From a virus, in IMG/VR virus record IMGVR_UViG_3300044858_001713, positions 1 through 27,584 of that record: 27,584 bases of DNA; one strand, given 5' to 3'. Below, piece after piece: positions 1 through 7,385 of the stretch; positions within the stretch are counted from its first letter, which is position 1; each line of letters starts with the position of its first letter. Both the position numbers and the translations under genes were made by a program. Below the pieces are notes generated by a model, which did not search any database, was not told the origin of the DNA, and saw nothing but the letters and a program-made list of their open reading frames with translations.

Positions 1-104
1 GCGTAATGCTTAAAAAGTTCGTTAGCGCTTACTATCGTGCCGTCCGATTCGGTTACAACGTAAAATAGGTCTAAAGAATTTTCGAGTATGTACACCGTTG
101 ACAC
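1..104 (-). CDS. Possible PAS-domain protein, N-terminal fragment
   Basis: The frame runs off the left edge; about 34 residues are visible. They read as an opening PAS-like segment: a hydrophobic stretch LDLFYVV, then an acidic turn ESDGTIVSANELF, the pattern at the start of many PAS sensor domains. No ATG lies in this frame after the upstream in-frame TAA; the best start is GTG at 104-102, four bases after a TAAATTTG promoter box, so the mRNA would be nearly leaderless. It follows the lysis genes with its own promoter-like box, suggesting an accessory gene. The PAS call is inference from a short stretch; any protein with a similar beta-hairpin would fit. Confidence 0.4.
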   Translation of the reverse strand, partial: MSTVYILENSLDLFYVVTESDGTIVSANELFKHY

Positions 105-140
105 ATTGCAAATTTAAGCAATAGTGTTAAATTATACTAA
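102..140 (-). promoter_or_regulatory. Candidate Bacteroidetes promoter before the PAS-like gene
   Basis: On the minus strand TAAATTTG (positions 116-109) matches the Bacteroidetes -7 element TAnnTTTG. The -33 side has only TTTA about 21 bases upstream, so it is imperfect. The box is 4 bases from the only usable start codon (GTG 104-102), which would give a leaderless or near-leaderless transcript. Confidence 0.35.
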
Positions 141-144
141 ATGT

Positions 145-540
145 TTAAACGTTTCGCAAATCGGCAATAAGCGAACGCCACGCAGCGCCGCAACCCATTA
201 AATACTTAGCAGAAAGCCACAGCGTAAAGCTAAATACAACTCCGTTTAAAAGTATATCGTAGTTCATAGGCATCTCCAAATCTTGGGTATTTCTTACGGG
301 CTGAGGTTTCGCGGTGTAGTACGTTGGGGCTGCTAACAAAGATACATCGCATGGCTGAATAGTGTCGAATGCGGTTAAAACTATTTCGGGCTTTGGGTGA
401 ACATAAGCCCCCGAAATAACAGCCTCATAAGATTCTTTATTCGCATTCACTAAAGTAGTGTCCACGTCCCAGCTCATAGTATCGAGATTTACCTTGTTAT
501 GGCGCACGGTCTTTATTGTATCTCTACGAACTTGCTGCAT
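145..540 (-). CDS. Unknown membrane protein in the lysis cassette
   Basis: 131 residues, not recognised. The N-terminal two thirds are polar with no signal peptide; near the C-terminus a hydrophobic segment (about residues 95-117, LLNGVVFSFTLWLSAKYLMG) could cross the membrane once, followed by a short basic tail. It overlaps the end of the holin-like gene by 17 bases and is the last gene of the endolysin-holin run. Position suggests a role in lysis, for example a spanin-like or antiholin-like accessory, but no lipobox or classical spanin feature is present, so this is inference from neighbourhood only. Confidence 0.55.
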   Translation of the reverse strand: MQQVRRDTIKTVRHNKVNLDTMSWDVDTTLVNANKESYEAVISGAYVHPKPEIVLTAFDTIQPCDVSLLAAPTYYTAKPQPVRNTQDLEMPMNYDILLNGVVFSFTLWLSAKYLMGCGAAWRSLIADLRNV

Positions 541-730
541 CGTCTTTGGCTTTTGGAATATACCCGGCAGCTATTAGTGCTGCAATTATGGCTGTTAATG
601 TTTCGGCTGTTATCACTTTAAAGATTAGTAAAAAGATGGATACCAAAATCATCAGCGAGCCGATTGTTCCACGCCAGTGCTTGACAACAATATCTACAAC
701 TCGCCTCGGTTTGGTAGCACGTTTTCGCAT
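524..730 (-). CDS. Holin-like small membrane protein
   Basis: 68 residues. A basic N-terminus (MRKRATKPRR) is followed by two hydrophobic stretches, roughly residues 24-41 (GSLMILVSIFLLIFKVIT) and 44-57 (LTAIIAALIAAGYI), then a short charged tail. A small protein with basic start and one or two membrane segments directly after an endolysin fits a holin, which permeabilises the inner membrane to release the lysozyme. It lies 46 bases after the lysozyme stop and overlaps the next gene by 17 bases. Family membership cannot be fixed from sequence because holins are very diverse. Confidence 0.65.
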   Translation of the reverse strand: MRKRATKPRRVVDIVVKHWRGTIGSLMILVSIFLLIFKVITAETLTAIIAALIAAGYIPKAKDDAASS

Positions 731-776
731 AGGTTAAATTACGCGAAAGCATACCGAACGTTGGAGCAATAGTGGC

Positions 777-1235
777 TCAGAAATTACAAAGTGAGAAATA
801 CAGATTCGCTTCTTCGCGCCTGCGATTGGTTAGCCCTGTAAGCACTTTGCCCCCTGCCTTGTTCCACTTCAGGAACTCATCCAGTATGCTTGGGTCGGCT
901 GCGTTTACTTTGGCTTTCTTCAGCAATGTGGATTTAATCAGAGCACCCGTGCCGACATTATAGCTAAATGCCACCAACGCATCGAACTGGCATTGATTCA
1001 AATTCGGTAGGTGCTTATTTACCGCCGCTTCAAACGGCTCAAGTGTGGCAAGTAAAAGCTGCGTTGCTTCCTTTTCGCTTGCGAGCTTTTCACCGAGTAG
1101 AATCTTCTTGCCGTTCGGGTAGCGAGTGCTGCCATATCCAATTGTCGGCACTCCAGCAGGGCAGAGGTATGAACTAAGCCGCAATCCCTCGTACTTCTTA
1201 ATCAGGTTCAGACCGAGAAGCGAGGTGCTGCGCAT
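777..1235 (-). CDS. Endolysin, GH24 lysozyme (T4/P1 type)
   Basis: 152 residues, the usual size for phage lysozymes. The N-terminus carries the GH24 active-site pattern: Glu16 in KKYEGLRLSSY, Cys25 nine residues later and Thr31 six further, within the PTIGYGST motif. The family triad is E-8aa-[D/C]-5aa-T; here Cys takes the place of T4 Asp20, as in phage P1 Lyz. LVAFSYNVGTGAL and the C-terminal GLTNRRREEANLY are further lysozyme hallmarks. It cuts the glycan strands of peptidoglycan at the end of infection. No signal-anchor is visible, so export should depend on a holin, and a holin-like gene follows. The ATG directly abuts the stop of the upstream gene (TAAATG). Confidence 0.93.
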   Translation of the reverse strand: MRSTSLLGLNLIKKYEGLRLSSYLCPAGVPTIGYGSTRYPNGKKILLGEKLASEKEATQLLLATLEPFEAAVNKHLPNLNQCQFDALVAFSYNVGTGALIKSTLLKKAKVNAADPSILDEFLKWNKAGGKVLTGLTNRRREEANLYFSLCNF

Positions 1236-1730
1236 TTAGAGAATGATGTATTGGATGTTGGCAACAACGGTTATTGCATCATCTGGTACTGAAACCTCAA
1301 CCACGATACTAATTTGATTGGAGGCAGTATCTGCTGCAACTATTGTACTAATTAATTCAGAAAACGGGTTTGTAATTGGCGTTATAACACCAAAGGCATC
1401 ACGTGGGCTTGTGAAAGTTGAACCAACTGGTGGGCTAATATTGAAGCTGCCTGTTGTAAATGTGGGGTCTAAATCAACACTTAAATAAATACTCATCGTT
1501 ACGATGTTATCTACACGGCTATAAAGCGCACGCAATACCGTAGGAGTGCAATCATTCGCACCGCTTATTGTTGGCGTGTAGTTACCACTACTAAACTGCG
1601 GCATACCTGAATAAATATCTTGCACCTCAATCTTTTTAGATTGGTCAGCGGTGGTATCTACGATGTATAGTATATCGTTAGCATCTGCCGTGCCTAATGC
1701 TAATAAATCAGTTACTTTAACGCCTGCCAT
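1236..1730 (-). CDS. Small virion fibre/decoration-like protein
   Basis: 164 residues. The N-terminus VTDLLALGTADANDILYIVDTT is a motif seen in many Bacteroidetes phage fibre or decoration proteins, followed by a beta-rich domain of alternating hydrophobic and Thr/Ser residues ending in a hydrophobic strand (IQYIIL). It lies between the long fibre gene and the endolysin, where small fibre-tip or appendage proteins often sit. No enzymatic motif is seen. Role as a virion surface or host-contact protein is inferred from composition and position. Confidence 0.55.
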   Translation of the reverse strand: MAGVKVTDLLALGTADANDILYIVDTTADQSKKIEVQDIYSGMPQFSSGNYTPTISGANDCTPTVLRALYSRVDNIVTMSIYLSVDLDPTFTTGSFNISPPVGSTFTSPRDAFGVITPITNPFSELISTIVAADTASNQISIVVEVSVPDDAITVVANIQYIIL

Positions 1731-1755
1731 AAGGGTAGTTTTTAGTTTGGTAAAT

Positions 1756-1974
1756 TTACAAATTATTCAGATACTTTAATGCCTCTTCTGAACTCTTAAA
1801 CTTTTGCGCATTTAGTTTGTGTTCTGTTACTGTGATGCAGAACACGCCCTGCTCAGTTATTACGTGAAAGGATGTTTCATCCACAGCCTCCCAGCGCGGC
1901 TCGATTAGATTAAGCCACGGCAAGCCCGTTGAGGTGAACTCGATATTTGTGGATGTGATGTTTACGTTTGTCAT
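1756..1974 (-). CDS. Small unknown protein downstream of the fibre gene
   Basis: 72 residues, not recognised. Its ATG overlaps the stop of the long fibre gene by four bases (ATGA), so translation is probably coupled. The sequence is mixed beta/alpha with a C-terminal SSEEALKYLNNL helix. It might be a fibre chaperone or accessory, but nothing in the sequence shows this. Confidence 0.6.
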   Translation of the reverse strand: MTNVNITSTNIEFTSTGLPWLNLIEPRWEAVDETSFHVITEQGVFCITVTEHKLNAQKFKSSEEALKYLNNL

Positions 1975-4538
1975 TTGATTTCAATTTGATAGTATGATAG
2001 AACAGTCGAATCCCCGTTTGCGCCGTTCTGAATTGCGAAAATTAAATACTGGTTTACCGTCCAATCGATGTTTGAATTGGTTAGCGATGCAATACCTATC
2101 GCTGCATCAATTGGAATCGATGCGTTGGCTTGTGCTGTTTGCGTATTGGTTGCTGTTTTTACTATGGCGGTTCTGTCAATACCCATATAGGTTTGTCCAA
2201 TTGAACCCAAAGCAGTTGTAAGTAACAACGTTGGTGCAGGGCTTACAATTGAATCGGCTGTGTTGGCATATACTCGCAGCGTTGAAATGCCAGCCCCTCC
2301 CGTCTTCCCTAACCTTGCCTTGAATTCGATAATGTTTCCAACTGTTATCGTGTTGGCAGGGATTAGCACAGAAACAACTTTGTTATTATTGGTATTTCCT
2401 GTTACTGCCGTTTGGTTGTTTACGTCTTTGTAAATCAGCGGCACAGTTGGAAAGGTTGCAAGAGAACCATCGCCTCTCACATATTGCGCTGTCGTACCGC
2501 TTGGTGTGTTGAACTTGCCATTGAATGTAGTCCAATCGGTCGAGCTTAATGCACCTCTGTTGCTTGCGCTGGCAGTTGGTAGATTGAATGTATGCGTGCT
2601 GCTTGCCGAGCTTATGCCGAAATCCGTGCCACTTGTACCCGTTGCGAAGTTTTGCACTTGGGCAGTCAAGCCGTTCAATGCGTTAAGCCCTGTGGTGAAA
2701 GTTGTGATTACTTGGCAGAGGTTGTTGTCCTCAGTGTGCAGCGTAATGTTTCGCCCCGAAGTAGTTACGAAAATGCGTACTGCAAGCCTATCAGTTGCAA
2801 GCAAAGTTGTGGAAGGTACTGCAAGCGCACTTACATACAAATCGACTACCGTGCCGCCTGTAATCGCTTCGGGGTTTGTAGAGCCTGAAGATATGAGCGT
2901 AAAGGTTGCGCCATCGTACTTGTAAAGCTCCATGTAAAAGCTCGGATTGCCGCCGCCACTCGAAGCGTTAAAGTAGGTCTCGAAGTTCCAATTGCCTGAA
3001 GGGATTGCCAAAAGGTTTGGGTCGCCTGCATCGGTTATAAATTGCGCGATGTATCCATTGCCTTGCGCGTTTGTGCGTGTAAAGTTCGTGCCACCTCCGA
3101 GCACTGGAGTGCGGCTCATTTGAAAATAAGCATTGCCTCCAATCGTGCCCTGACTTATCGAGCCGTTGAGGTAATAGTTAACCGATGCGCCACCGCCACC
3201 GCCCAAAGGGAAGTTAGCTAAAGAACCATCGCCACGCACGTACTGGCTCACTACTCCGTTGGCAGTTATGTCAATGCTTGGCGTAGTGGTTGGGTCATTA
3301 ACGTTAACGCTGAATGCAGGGTTTGTCGGGTTTGGTACTGTTGCTGAAACCGATGTTACCGTGCCGTTTGTAAGCGTTGGGAAGGTCTGAAGTGCACCCG
3401 TGCCATCGATATACTCCGAGCTCGTTCCCGTTGGTGTATCGAATTTGCCGTCAAAGGTGTTCCAATCAGCCGAGCTGAGGTAGCCATCTGTTGTGGTATC
3501 TGCTTGTGTGATGCTTATGTCGGGAGTTGCCCCACCACTTGAGGAAATTGGGGCTGTGGCTGTTACGGATGTAACCGTTCCTGTTCCGCCTGTCGCAGCA
3601 ATTGTGAAGTTTGGATACGTTCCAGTTATATCAATGCCAGCACCTTCAGTAAGCACTACAGTCTGGTCGGGCAGCGTATTGGCAATTGTGAAGCTCGGAT
3701 ATGTACCAGTTATATCTATGCCAGTGCCTTCCGTCAATTGTACTTCTTGAACATCGATATTAACAGAGCCGGGCGTGCTGCTATTCGCATTCACAGCACC
3801 GCCGCGAAAGTTCATATTTACAACACCTGAAGCCACAACAGTGCCTTCATCGCGCACGGTTAAGCTACCGCCCCCACCGCCACCAACTGCGATTAACGGG
3901 TCGGAGGGTGTACCATTTCCGACTATTGTAACGCCATCCACAGCAACCTCGGTTAAGCAAGGGTTACACGGCAAAAAGTCGGGCGGCAATGGTAGGTCGC
4001 CCGTGTCGCAAATATCGTAGCACGTATCTTCCGAGCCGCTTACTATTTCAACCTCAACATCGATTACAACGGTTGCAAATTCGAAGTTAGGCGGTAACGT
4101 TTTGTCGCCTACCGTGTACCCGTTCGGGATTACTTCGTAGCTTACAACGTCGATAATATCTTTAAAACCATAATCGCGCCCGCTTACTAACTTAAAAACT
4201 CGAGAGGCTACCCAGTCGCCCGCATCCTCGCTATCGCATGGTAAATTATTTTTACGAACTACGGCATAAGCTGAAAGGTTAAATTTCGTCGAATACATTT
4301 GCTTGCATCCGCTTACCCTTAAATTTTCAACTTTTGAAATATTTACTTTGCCGCGCTTCGCCCAAAATAGCGTACCTACTTTAGCGTCGTAATCCGTAAC
4401 GGGTAGCGCTTGCCCGTCGCCTATGTAGTAAATCCAACCTTTGTCGCCTGTAAGCTCACATAAACCGTAAATGCGGTCGAATATATTACTTACTTCTACT
4501 CGTTGGTTTAAACGGTCTATAATGGTTTTTAAAATCAT
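1971..4538 (-). CDS. Long repetitive tail/host-contact fibre
   Basis: 855 residues. Residues about 1-195 form a distinct N-terminal domain with several Cys (C173, C177, C191, C194), probably the virion attachment part. A glycine run (218-224) then leads to a repetitive beta-rich shaft: the unit EGxGIDITGTYPxFTIA occurs at about 268-286 and 297-315, and a WxTFxGKFxTPxGT...G(D)GxLxxFPT unit occurs near 359-388 and again near the C-terminal half, with a partial copy near 427-450 ending in GGGGG. The last ~150 residues form a non-repetitive domain. Such proteins bind the host surface. Codon use in the shaft is less CG-rich than in the N-terminal part, as expected for a modular, recombining fibre. 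Confidence 0.8.
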   Translation of the reverse strand: MILKTIIDRLNQRVEVSNIFDRIYGLCELTGDKGWIYYIGDGQALPVTDYDAKVGTLFWAKRGKVNISKVENLRVSGCKQMYSTKFNLSAYAVVRKNNLPCDSEDAGDWVASRVFKLVSGRDYGFKDIIDVVSYEVIPNGYTVGDKTLPPNFEFATVVIDVEVEIVSGSEDTCYDICDTGDLPLPPDFLPCNPCLTEVAVDGVTIVGNGTPSDPLIAVGGGGGGSLTVRDEGTVVASGVVNMNFRGGAVNANSSTPGSVNIDVQEVQLTEGTGIDITGTYPSFTIANTLPDQTVVLTEGAGIDITGTYPNFTIAATGGTGTVTSVTATAPISSSGGATPDISITQADTTTDGYLSSADWNTFDGKFDTPTGTSSEYIDGTGALQTFPTLTNGTVTSVSATVPNPTNPAFSVNVNDPTTTPSIDITANGVVSQYVRGDGSLANFPLGGGGGASVNYYLNGSISQGTIGGNAYFQMSRTPVLGGGTNFTRTNAQGNGYIAQFITDAGDPNLLAIPSGNWNFETYFNASSGGGNPSFYMELYKYDGATFTLISSGSTNPEAITGGTVVDLYVSALAVPSTTLLATDRLAVRIFVTTSGRNITLHTEDNNLCQVITTFTTGLNALNGLTAQVQNFATGTSGTDFGISSASSTHTFNLPTASASNRGALSSTDWTTFNGKFNTPSGTTAQYVRGDGSLATFPTVPLIYKDVNNQTAVTGNTNNNKVVSVLIPANTITVGNIIEFKARLGKTGGAGISTLRVYANTADSIVSPAPTLLLTTALGSIGQTYMGIDRTAIVKTATNTQTAQANASIPIDAAIGIASLTNSNIDWTVNQYLIFAIQNGANGDSTVLSYYQIEIK

Positions 4539-5041
4539 GCTCCCAGTTGTTTGTTTATTTGCTCGATTACTAACTCCGTATGTATGCGCAAAAATTCCTT
4601 TTCTTCTTCTTCAGTTGGTTCGAATATAATACCGTAACCCCTGAAAGAATCGTAACGCGGGTTTACCTCTTTACCGAATTGTAAGCCTTGCGCCTTTTTA
4701 TATTCTAAATCGTTAAGCATTAATGCAGCGGCTAACCCTTGCTCGAGTATTGGTTCGTTTAAAAAGTTACGCCGCAAAAATCCCGTTAATTCGAGCGGTA
4801 TAGGGCGGCGCTGTTTTTTTATTATGTAGCCGGGCGAATAAGGTGTTTCATAATTACCGCCACGCCTTGCGGGTAATGGTATCTTTTCGCCCGCCGTGTT
4901 GAGGTTACCGCCCGAAGTTTCAAATATTCGATTGTACATTAAGCGGCGTAATTCGATAGCGGCTAAGTACAAAGGTTCGAAATTATCGAGCCATTGATTG
5001 TATAGCGCGTCGGTTCGTTTTTTAGCCTCCTCGGGTGTCAT
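4535..5041 (-). CDS. Head-tail connection/neck-like protein, unassigned
   Basis: 168 residues, no family recognised. The sequence is helical and highly charged, with an internal segment rich in Arg/Pro/Gly and a C-terminal amphipathic helix (EEEEKEFLRIHTELVIEQINKQL). It overlaps both neighbours by four bases, so it is translated with the Cys-rich structural protein before it and the fibre after it. Size and position are compatible with a tail-completion or neck protein, but this is inference. Confidence 0.6.
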   Translation of the reverse strand: MTPEEAKKRTDALYNQWLDNFEPLYLAAIELRRLMYNRIFETSGGNLNTAGEKIPLPARRGGNYETPYSPGYIIKKQRRPIPLELTGFLRRNFLNEPILEQGLAAALMLNDLEYKKAQGLQFGKEVNPRYDSFRGYGIIFEPTEEEEKEFLRIHTELVIEQINKQLGA

Positions 5042-6084
5042 GGCAGCGCCGTAACGTATTTAATGTTTTTACGGCAATCGAAGCAATGGTTATCGTCGGG
5101 TAGTCGCATATTTTGAAGCATTGCCGTTAACTCATTATTGTATTGGTCGGCTGCAATATCGCGAGCCGCAACGATACCCTCAAACGCCGCCGCCGTTGCA
5201 AATGGTTTGTTACCTTTATTTACAAATACGGTAGTGTTTGCCCGTTGGTTAGGGCTAACCGTTAACGCGTAGTTATAAATTTCAACAGCCGTAGCGTAAG
5301 CCAAAGCTAAACTCATTTGATTACCGATTGAACAAAGCCAGCCGCGGCGGTCGCAGCTTACCGAGTAATTCAAACTCATTCCCGTTGTGTACTTATTATT
5401 TGAACTACTTAACACGCTTACGCCGTCCGTTGTTATGTTAATGCCTATTGCATCGACAAAGGGGCAAATATGCGCTTCACGAACCGCGCCGCCGCAATCG
5501 TAGCAACTGCCCTTTTTTGGAATGAATTTAACCGTGTTCATAGTTGATTCATAAACGAAAGCTAAATCCAACTTGCGGCGCTTAGCTGCGAACTCCTTAC
5601 CGATATAATACTCGATGCCGCCCGCCGTGTACGTGATTGTATCGATTAGCTGAAGCGTAGTCATATCGAAAACCAATATCGGCACGTTCGTATTACTCGA
5701 ATCAATTGCGAGCGTTAAATCGCTTATAAATAGATTTAGATAGCTTAACGTGTTCGGGCTTATCTTTACACGAATGCCGCCGTAATTTCCAGCCCCTAAC
5801 GCGGTTTGAATGTTAGCGTAATCGGTAACAACTTGACCTACCCTTTTCGATTCAATAATGGTATCGGCTTTCATCATTGGGCTAAGCCGCGTTAGAACGT
5901 CGCTGCTAAGTTTCTTCCAAGCGAAGGCGCGTTTATCCTCGAATAGTTCAACCCCGTTATTATATTGGTCGGTTATTAGCTGCCCTAAAAAGGTGTTATT
6001 TATACCGAGTTCGTCGATATATAAGCCCGTCGTAGGTTCTGCGACGTTGCAATCGCGTAAGCCCAAAAGTGATTCGTAGCACAT
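5038..6084 (-). CDS. Cys-rich structural protein following the capsid gene
   Basis: 348 residues. The N-terminus (GLYIDELGINNTFLGQL...) resembles the opening of head-proximal structural proteins in Bacteroidetes phages. A central Cys cluster (SCYDCGG ... HICPF) and a C-terminal HCFDC look metal- or disulphide-related. The gene starts just after the capsid terminator, and a TATCTTTG box lies only 4 bases before its ATG, so it may have its own near-leaderless transcript. It overlaps the next gene by four bases. Candidate roles are minor head, neck or tail protein; none is proven by motif. Confidence 0.6.
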   Translation of the reverse strand: MCYESLLGLRDCNVAEPTTGLYIDELGINNTFLGQLITDQYNNGVELFEDKRAFAWKKLSSDVLTRLSPMMKADTIIESKRVGQVVTDYANIQTALGAGNYGGIRVKISPNTLSYLNLFISDLTLAIDSSNTNVPILVFDMTTLQLIDTITYTAGGIEYYIGKEFAAKRRKLDLAFVYESTMNTVKFIPKKGSCYDCGGAVREAHICPFVDAIGINITTDGVSVLSSSNNKYTTGMSLNYSVSCDRRGWLCSIGNQMSLALAYATAVEIYNYALTVSPNQRANTTVFVNKGNKPFATAAAFEGIVAARDIAADQYNNELTAMLQNMRLPDDNHCFDCRKNIKYVTALP

Positions 6085-6088
6085 AGGA

Positions 6089-6096
6089 CAAAGATA
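6089..6096 (-). promoter_or_regulatory. TATCTTTG box at the start of the Cys-rich structural gene
   Basis: The minus strand reads TATCTTTG, an exact TAnnTTTG match, four bases before the ATG at 6084. The expected -33 position falls in the terminator stem-loop and offers TTTT rather than TTTG. If used, transcription would start at or very near the ATG. It overlaps the terminator T-run, so the match could be partly chance. Confidence 0.3.
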
Positions 6097-6122
6097 AAAA
6101 AAAGAGGGGTAAAAACCCCTCT
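6096..6122 (-). terminator. Intrinsic terminator after the capsid gene
   Basis: On the minus strand an 8-bp stem AGAGGGGT/ACCCCTCT with a short T/A loop is followed by a run of T. It lies directly after the TGA (6124-6122) of the -1 frame that continues past the capsid stop, and before the next structural gene. A terminator here would make capsid mRNA a separate abundant transcript. Confidence 0.85.
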
Positions 6123-6205
6123 CATTCTGTTACAAGATTATCTAATCCATTTTGCGTCAATAGGTCTTCATCGGCTTGCGATAATAAACCTACCGACGCT
6201 ATGAC
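6122..6205 (-). other. Putative -1 frameshift extension of the capsid protein
   Basis: The capsid frame ends ...AAC CCG TCA TAG. The seven bases A AAC CCG (6211-6205) have the X XXY YYZ form of a -1 slippery site. Shifting to AAA CCC leads into an open frame of 27 further codons (VIASVGLLSQADEDLL...) ending at TGA 6124-6122, immediately before the terminator. This frame has no ATG, GTG or usable upstream start of its own, since it is closed by TGA just upstream. T7 gene 10B is the classical precedent for an extended capsid protein. CCC is not a favoured shift codon, so the call is tentative. Confidence 0.4.
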
Positions 6206-7248
6206 GGGTTTACAATCTCAATACAGTTAACGTAATTGATACCAGCGTATTTGTCGCCTGCTTGATAAATATCGTCAGGCAATGTAACGAGTTTACCTGT
6301 GTGAGTTAATACGATTGACAAATTACCGCAATCGTCCTTCATGGTTAAATCAACTGGCAATCCAGCAGGGGTGAAAGCAATTGTTTTGCTGTAATTGCTA
6401 CCCGCTACAGGTGTAATACCCGCGTTCCATTCAGCCATGTTAAACGATAACCATTGCATAGCGCCCGCGGTCGTTGCTAAGTTCTTTAGCTGCGAACCTT
6501 GTGCGGCTGCCAAACGTGCGTCGTAAGCGAAGCCGAAACCGTTTTGCTGCGAAATCGCTAACAAGTCGATGCCGAACTGGGTGCAGCAACCAGCTTGCAC
6601 AGCATTAGCATAACGCTGCATCTCAGCGCCACCAAATACCACAGGCGCGCCCGGATAGTTAGCCATGCGAGTAGCTTGTAAGATATCTGCCAAAGCAAAC
6701 TCGTTCAATGCTTGCCCGCCTGTTTGACGTGTTGCAATGCGTAAACAGTCGCCCGATACGGTATAGTAACCGCTAACCTCAGTACCCCATTTGCCGATAG
6801 CGGCAACGGCTTGAGTAGCGGCGGCGCTTGCTACTTTTCTATCCATTACGTCCATTAAACGCATGATAGACTCGAGAACGTAACGGCTGTTTTCTTGACA
6901 ATGACGGGCGATAGCATCAGCCTCAATCAATTGTTCAGCAATGTACGTGTCGGTAGTTTCAAGCGTGTACGTAGTGGTGCTATCACCGTAATTGTTAGTA
7001 GCCGTACAAGTAAGGATATTACCGCCTTCTTCTACTTCCGTTTCGGGTAGGCGCTGAATCCAACGAGCCTCAACCGTCTTTAGCTTACCGCGTCCCGGTG
7101 AAACTTCTTGACGGATTAACTTTACGTTTTCAGGTGAATTAAGAAATTCGAGAAAGGGCAACTGTTCGCGCTGACCTACTTCGATAAAAAGCTCCGAAAG
7201 GCTCATTTGCACATTCGGGCATTCGGATAAAATGCGAGAAATTGACAT
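6199..7248 (-). CDS. Major capsid protein (HK97-fold type, inferred)
   Basis: 349 residues. Position (after scaffold, own promoter region, own terminator) and composition fit the major capsid subunit: a charged N-terminal arm, a long helix around residues 120-140 (VLESIMRLMDVMDRKVASAAATQAV, like the HK97 spine helix), a Gly/Ala-rich middle (VVFGGAEMQRYANAV...), and a beta-rich C-terminal half. It is preceded by a long non-coding leader with a candidate promoter and followed by a strong terminator, as expected for the most abundant virion protein. A possible -1 frameshift near the stop would add 27 residues to a fraction of copies. No motif is diagnostic, so the call rests on context and overall pattern. 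Confidence 0.75.
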   Translation of the reverse strand: MSISRILSECPNVQMSLSELFIEVGQREQLPFLEFLNSPENVKLIRQEVSPGRGKLKTVEARWIQRLPETEVEEGGNILTCTATNNYGDSTTTYTLETTDTYIAEQLIEADAIARHCQENSRYVLESIMRLMDVMDRKVASAAATQAVAAIGKWGTEVSGYYTVSGDCLRIATRQTGGQALNEFALADILQATRMANYPGAPVVFGGAEMQRYANAVQAGCCTQFGIDLLAISQQNGFGFAYDARLAAAQGSQLKNLATTAGAMQWLSFNMAEWNAGITPVAGSNYSKTIAFTPAGLPVDLTMKDDCGNLSIVLTHTGKLVTLPDDIYQAGDKYAGINYVNCIEIVNPS

Positions 7249-7332
7249 TTTGTTTTTAGGTTTTAGAGTTTACGTTTGCACTTAACAGGCGGCAAACATT
7301 CACGCCTAAAAAAATTTGTCATTTGAGCGCTG

Positions 7333-7362
7333 TAAATTTACGAATTGTTTTTGTAATTCAAA
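7333..7362 (-). promoter_or_regulatory. Candidate leftward promoter for the capsid gene
   Basis: Minus strand TTTG (7362-7359), 18 bases, then TAAATTTA (7340-7333), one base off the TAnnTTTG consensus. It lies 85 bases before the capsid ATG. The DNA overlaps the opposite-facing promoter at 7350-7379, so the two would compete for polymerase. Confidence 0.4.
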
Positions 7363-7379
7363 AAGTCGTTTTATATTTG
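7350..7379 (+). promoter_or_regulatory. Rightward promoter of the non-coding RNA
   Basis: The plus strand has TTTG (7350-7353), an 18-base spacer and TATATTTG (7372-7379), a full match to the Bacteroidetes TTTG/TAnnTTTG promoter. It points away from all genes into a region with no plus-strand reading frame, and an intrinsic terminator follows about 100 bases downstream. Expected transcription start is near 7385. Confidence 0.65.
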
Positions 7380-7385
7380 CTCTCG

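Noticed and set aside
3775-4020. Plus-strand ORF rich in Pro opposite the fibre glycine run
   Set aside because: It is the mirror of the Gly-rich fibre codons on the other strand; the same holds for other plus-strand frames in the fibre and tape-measure genes.
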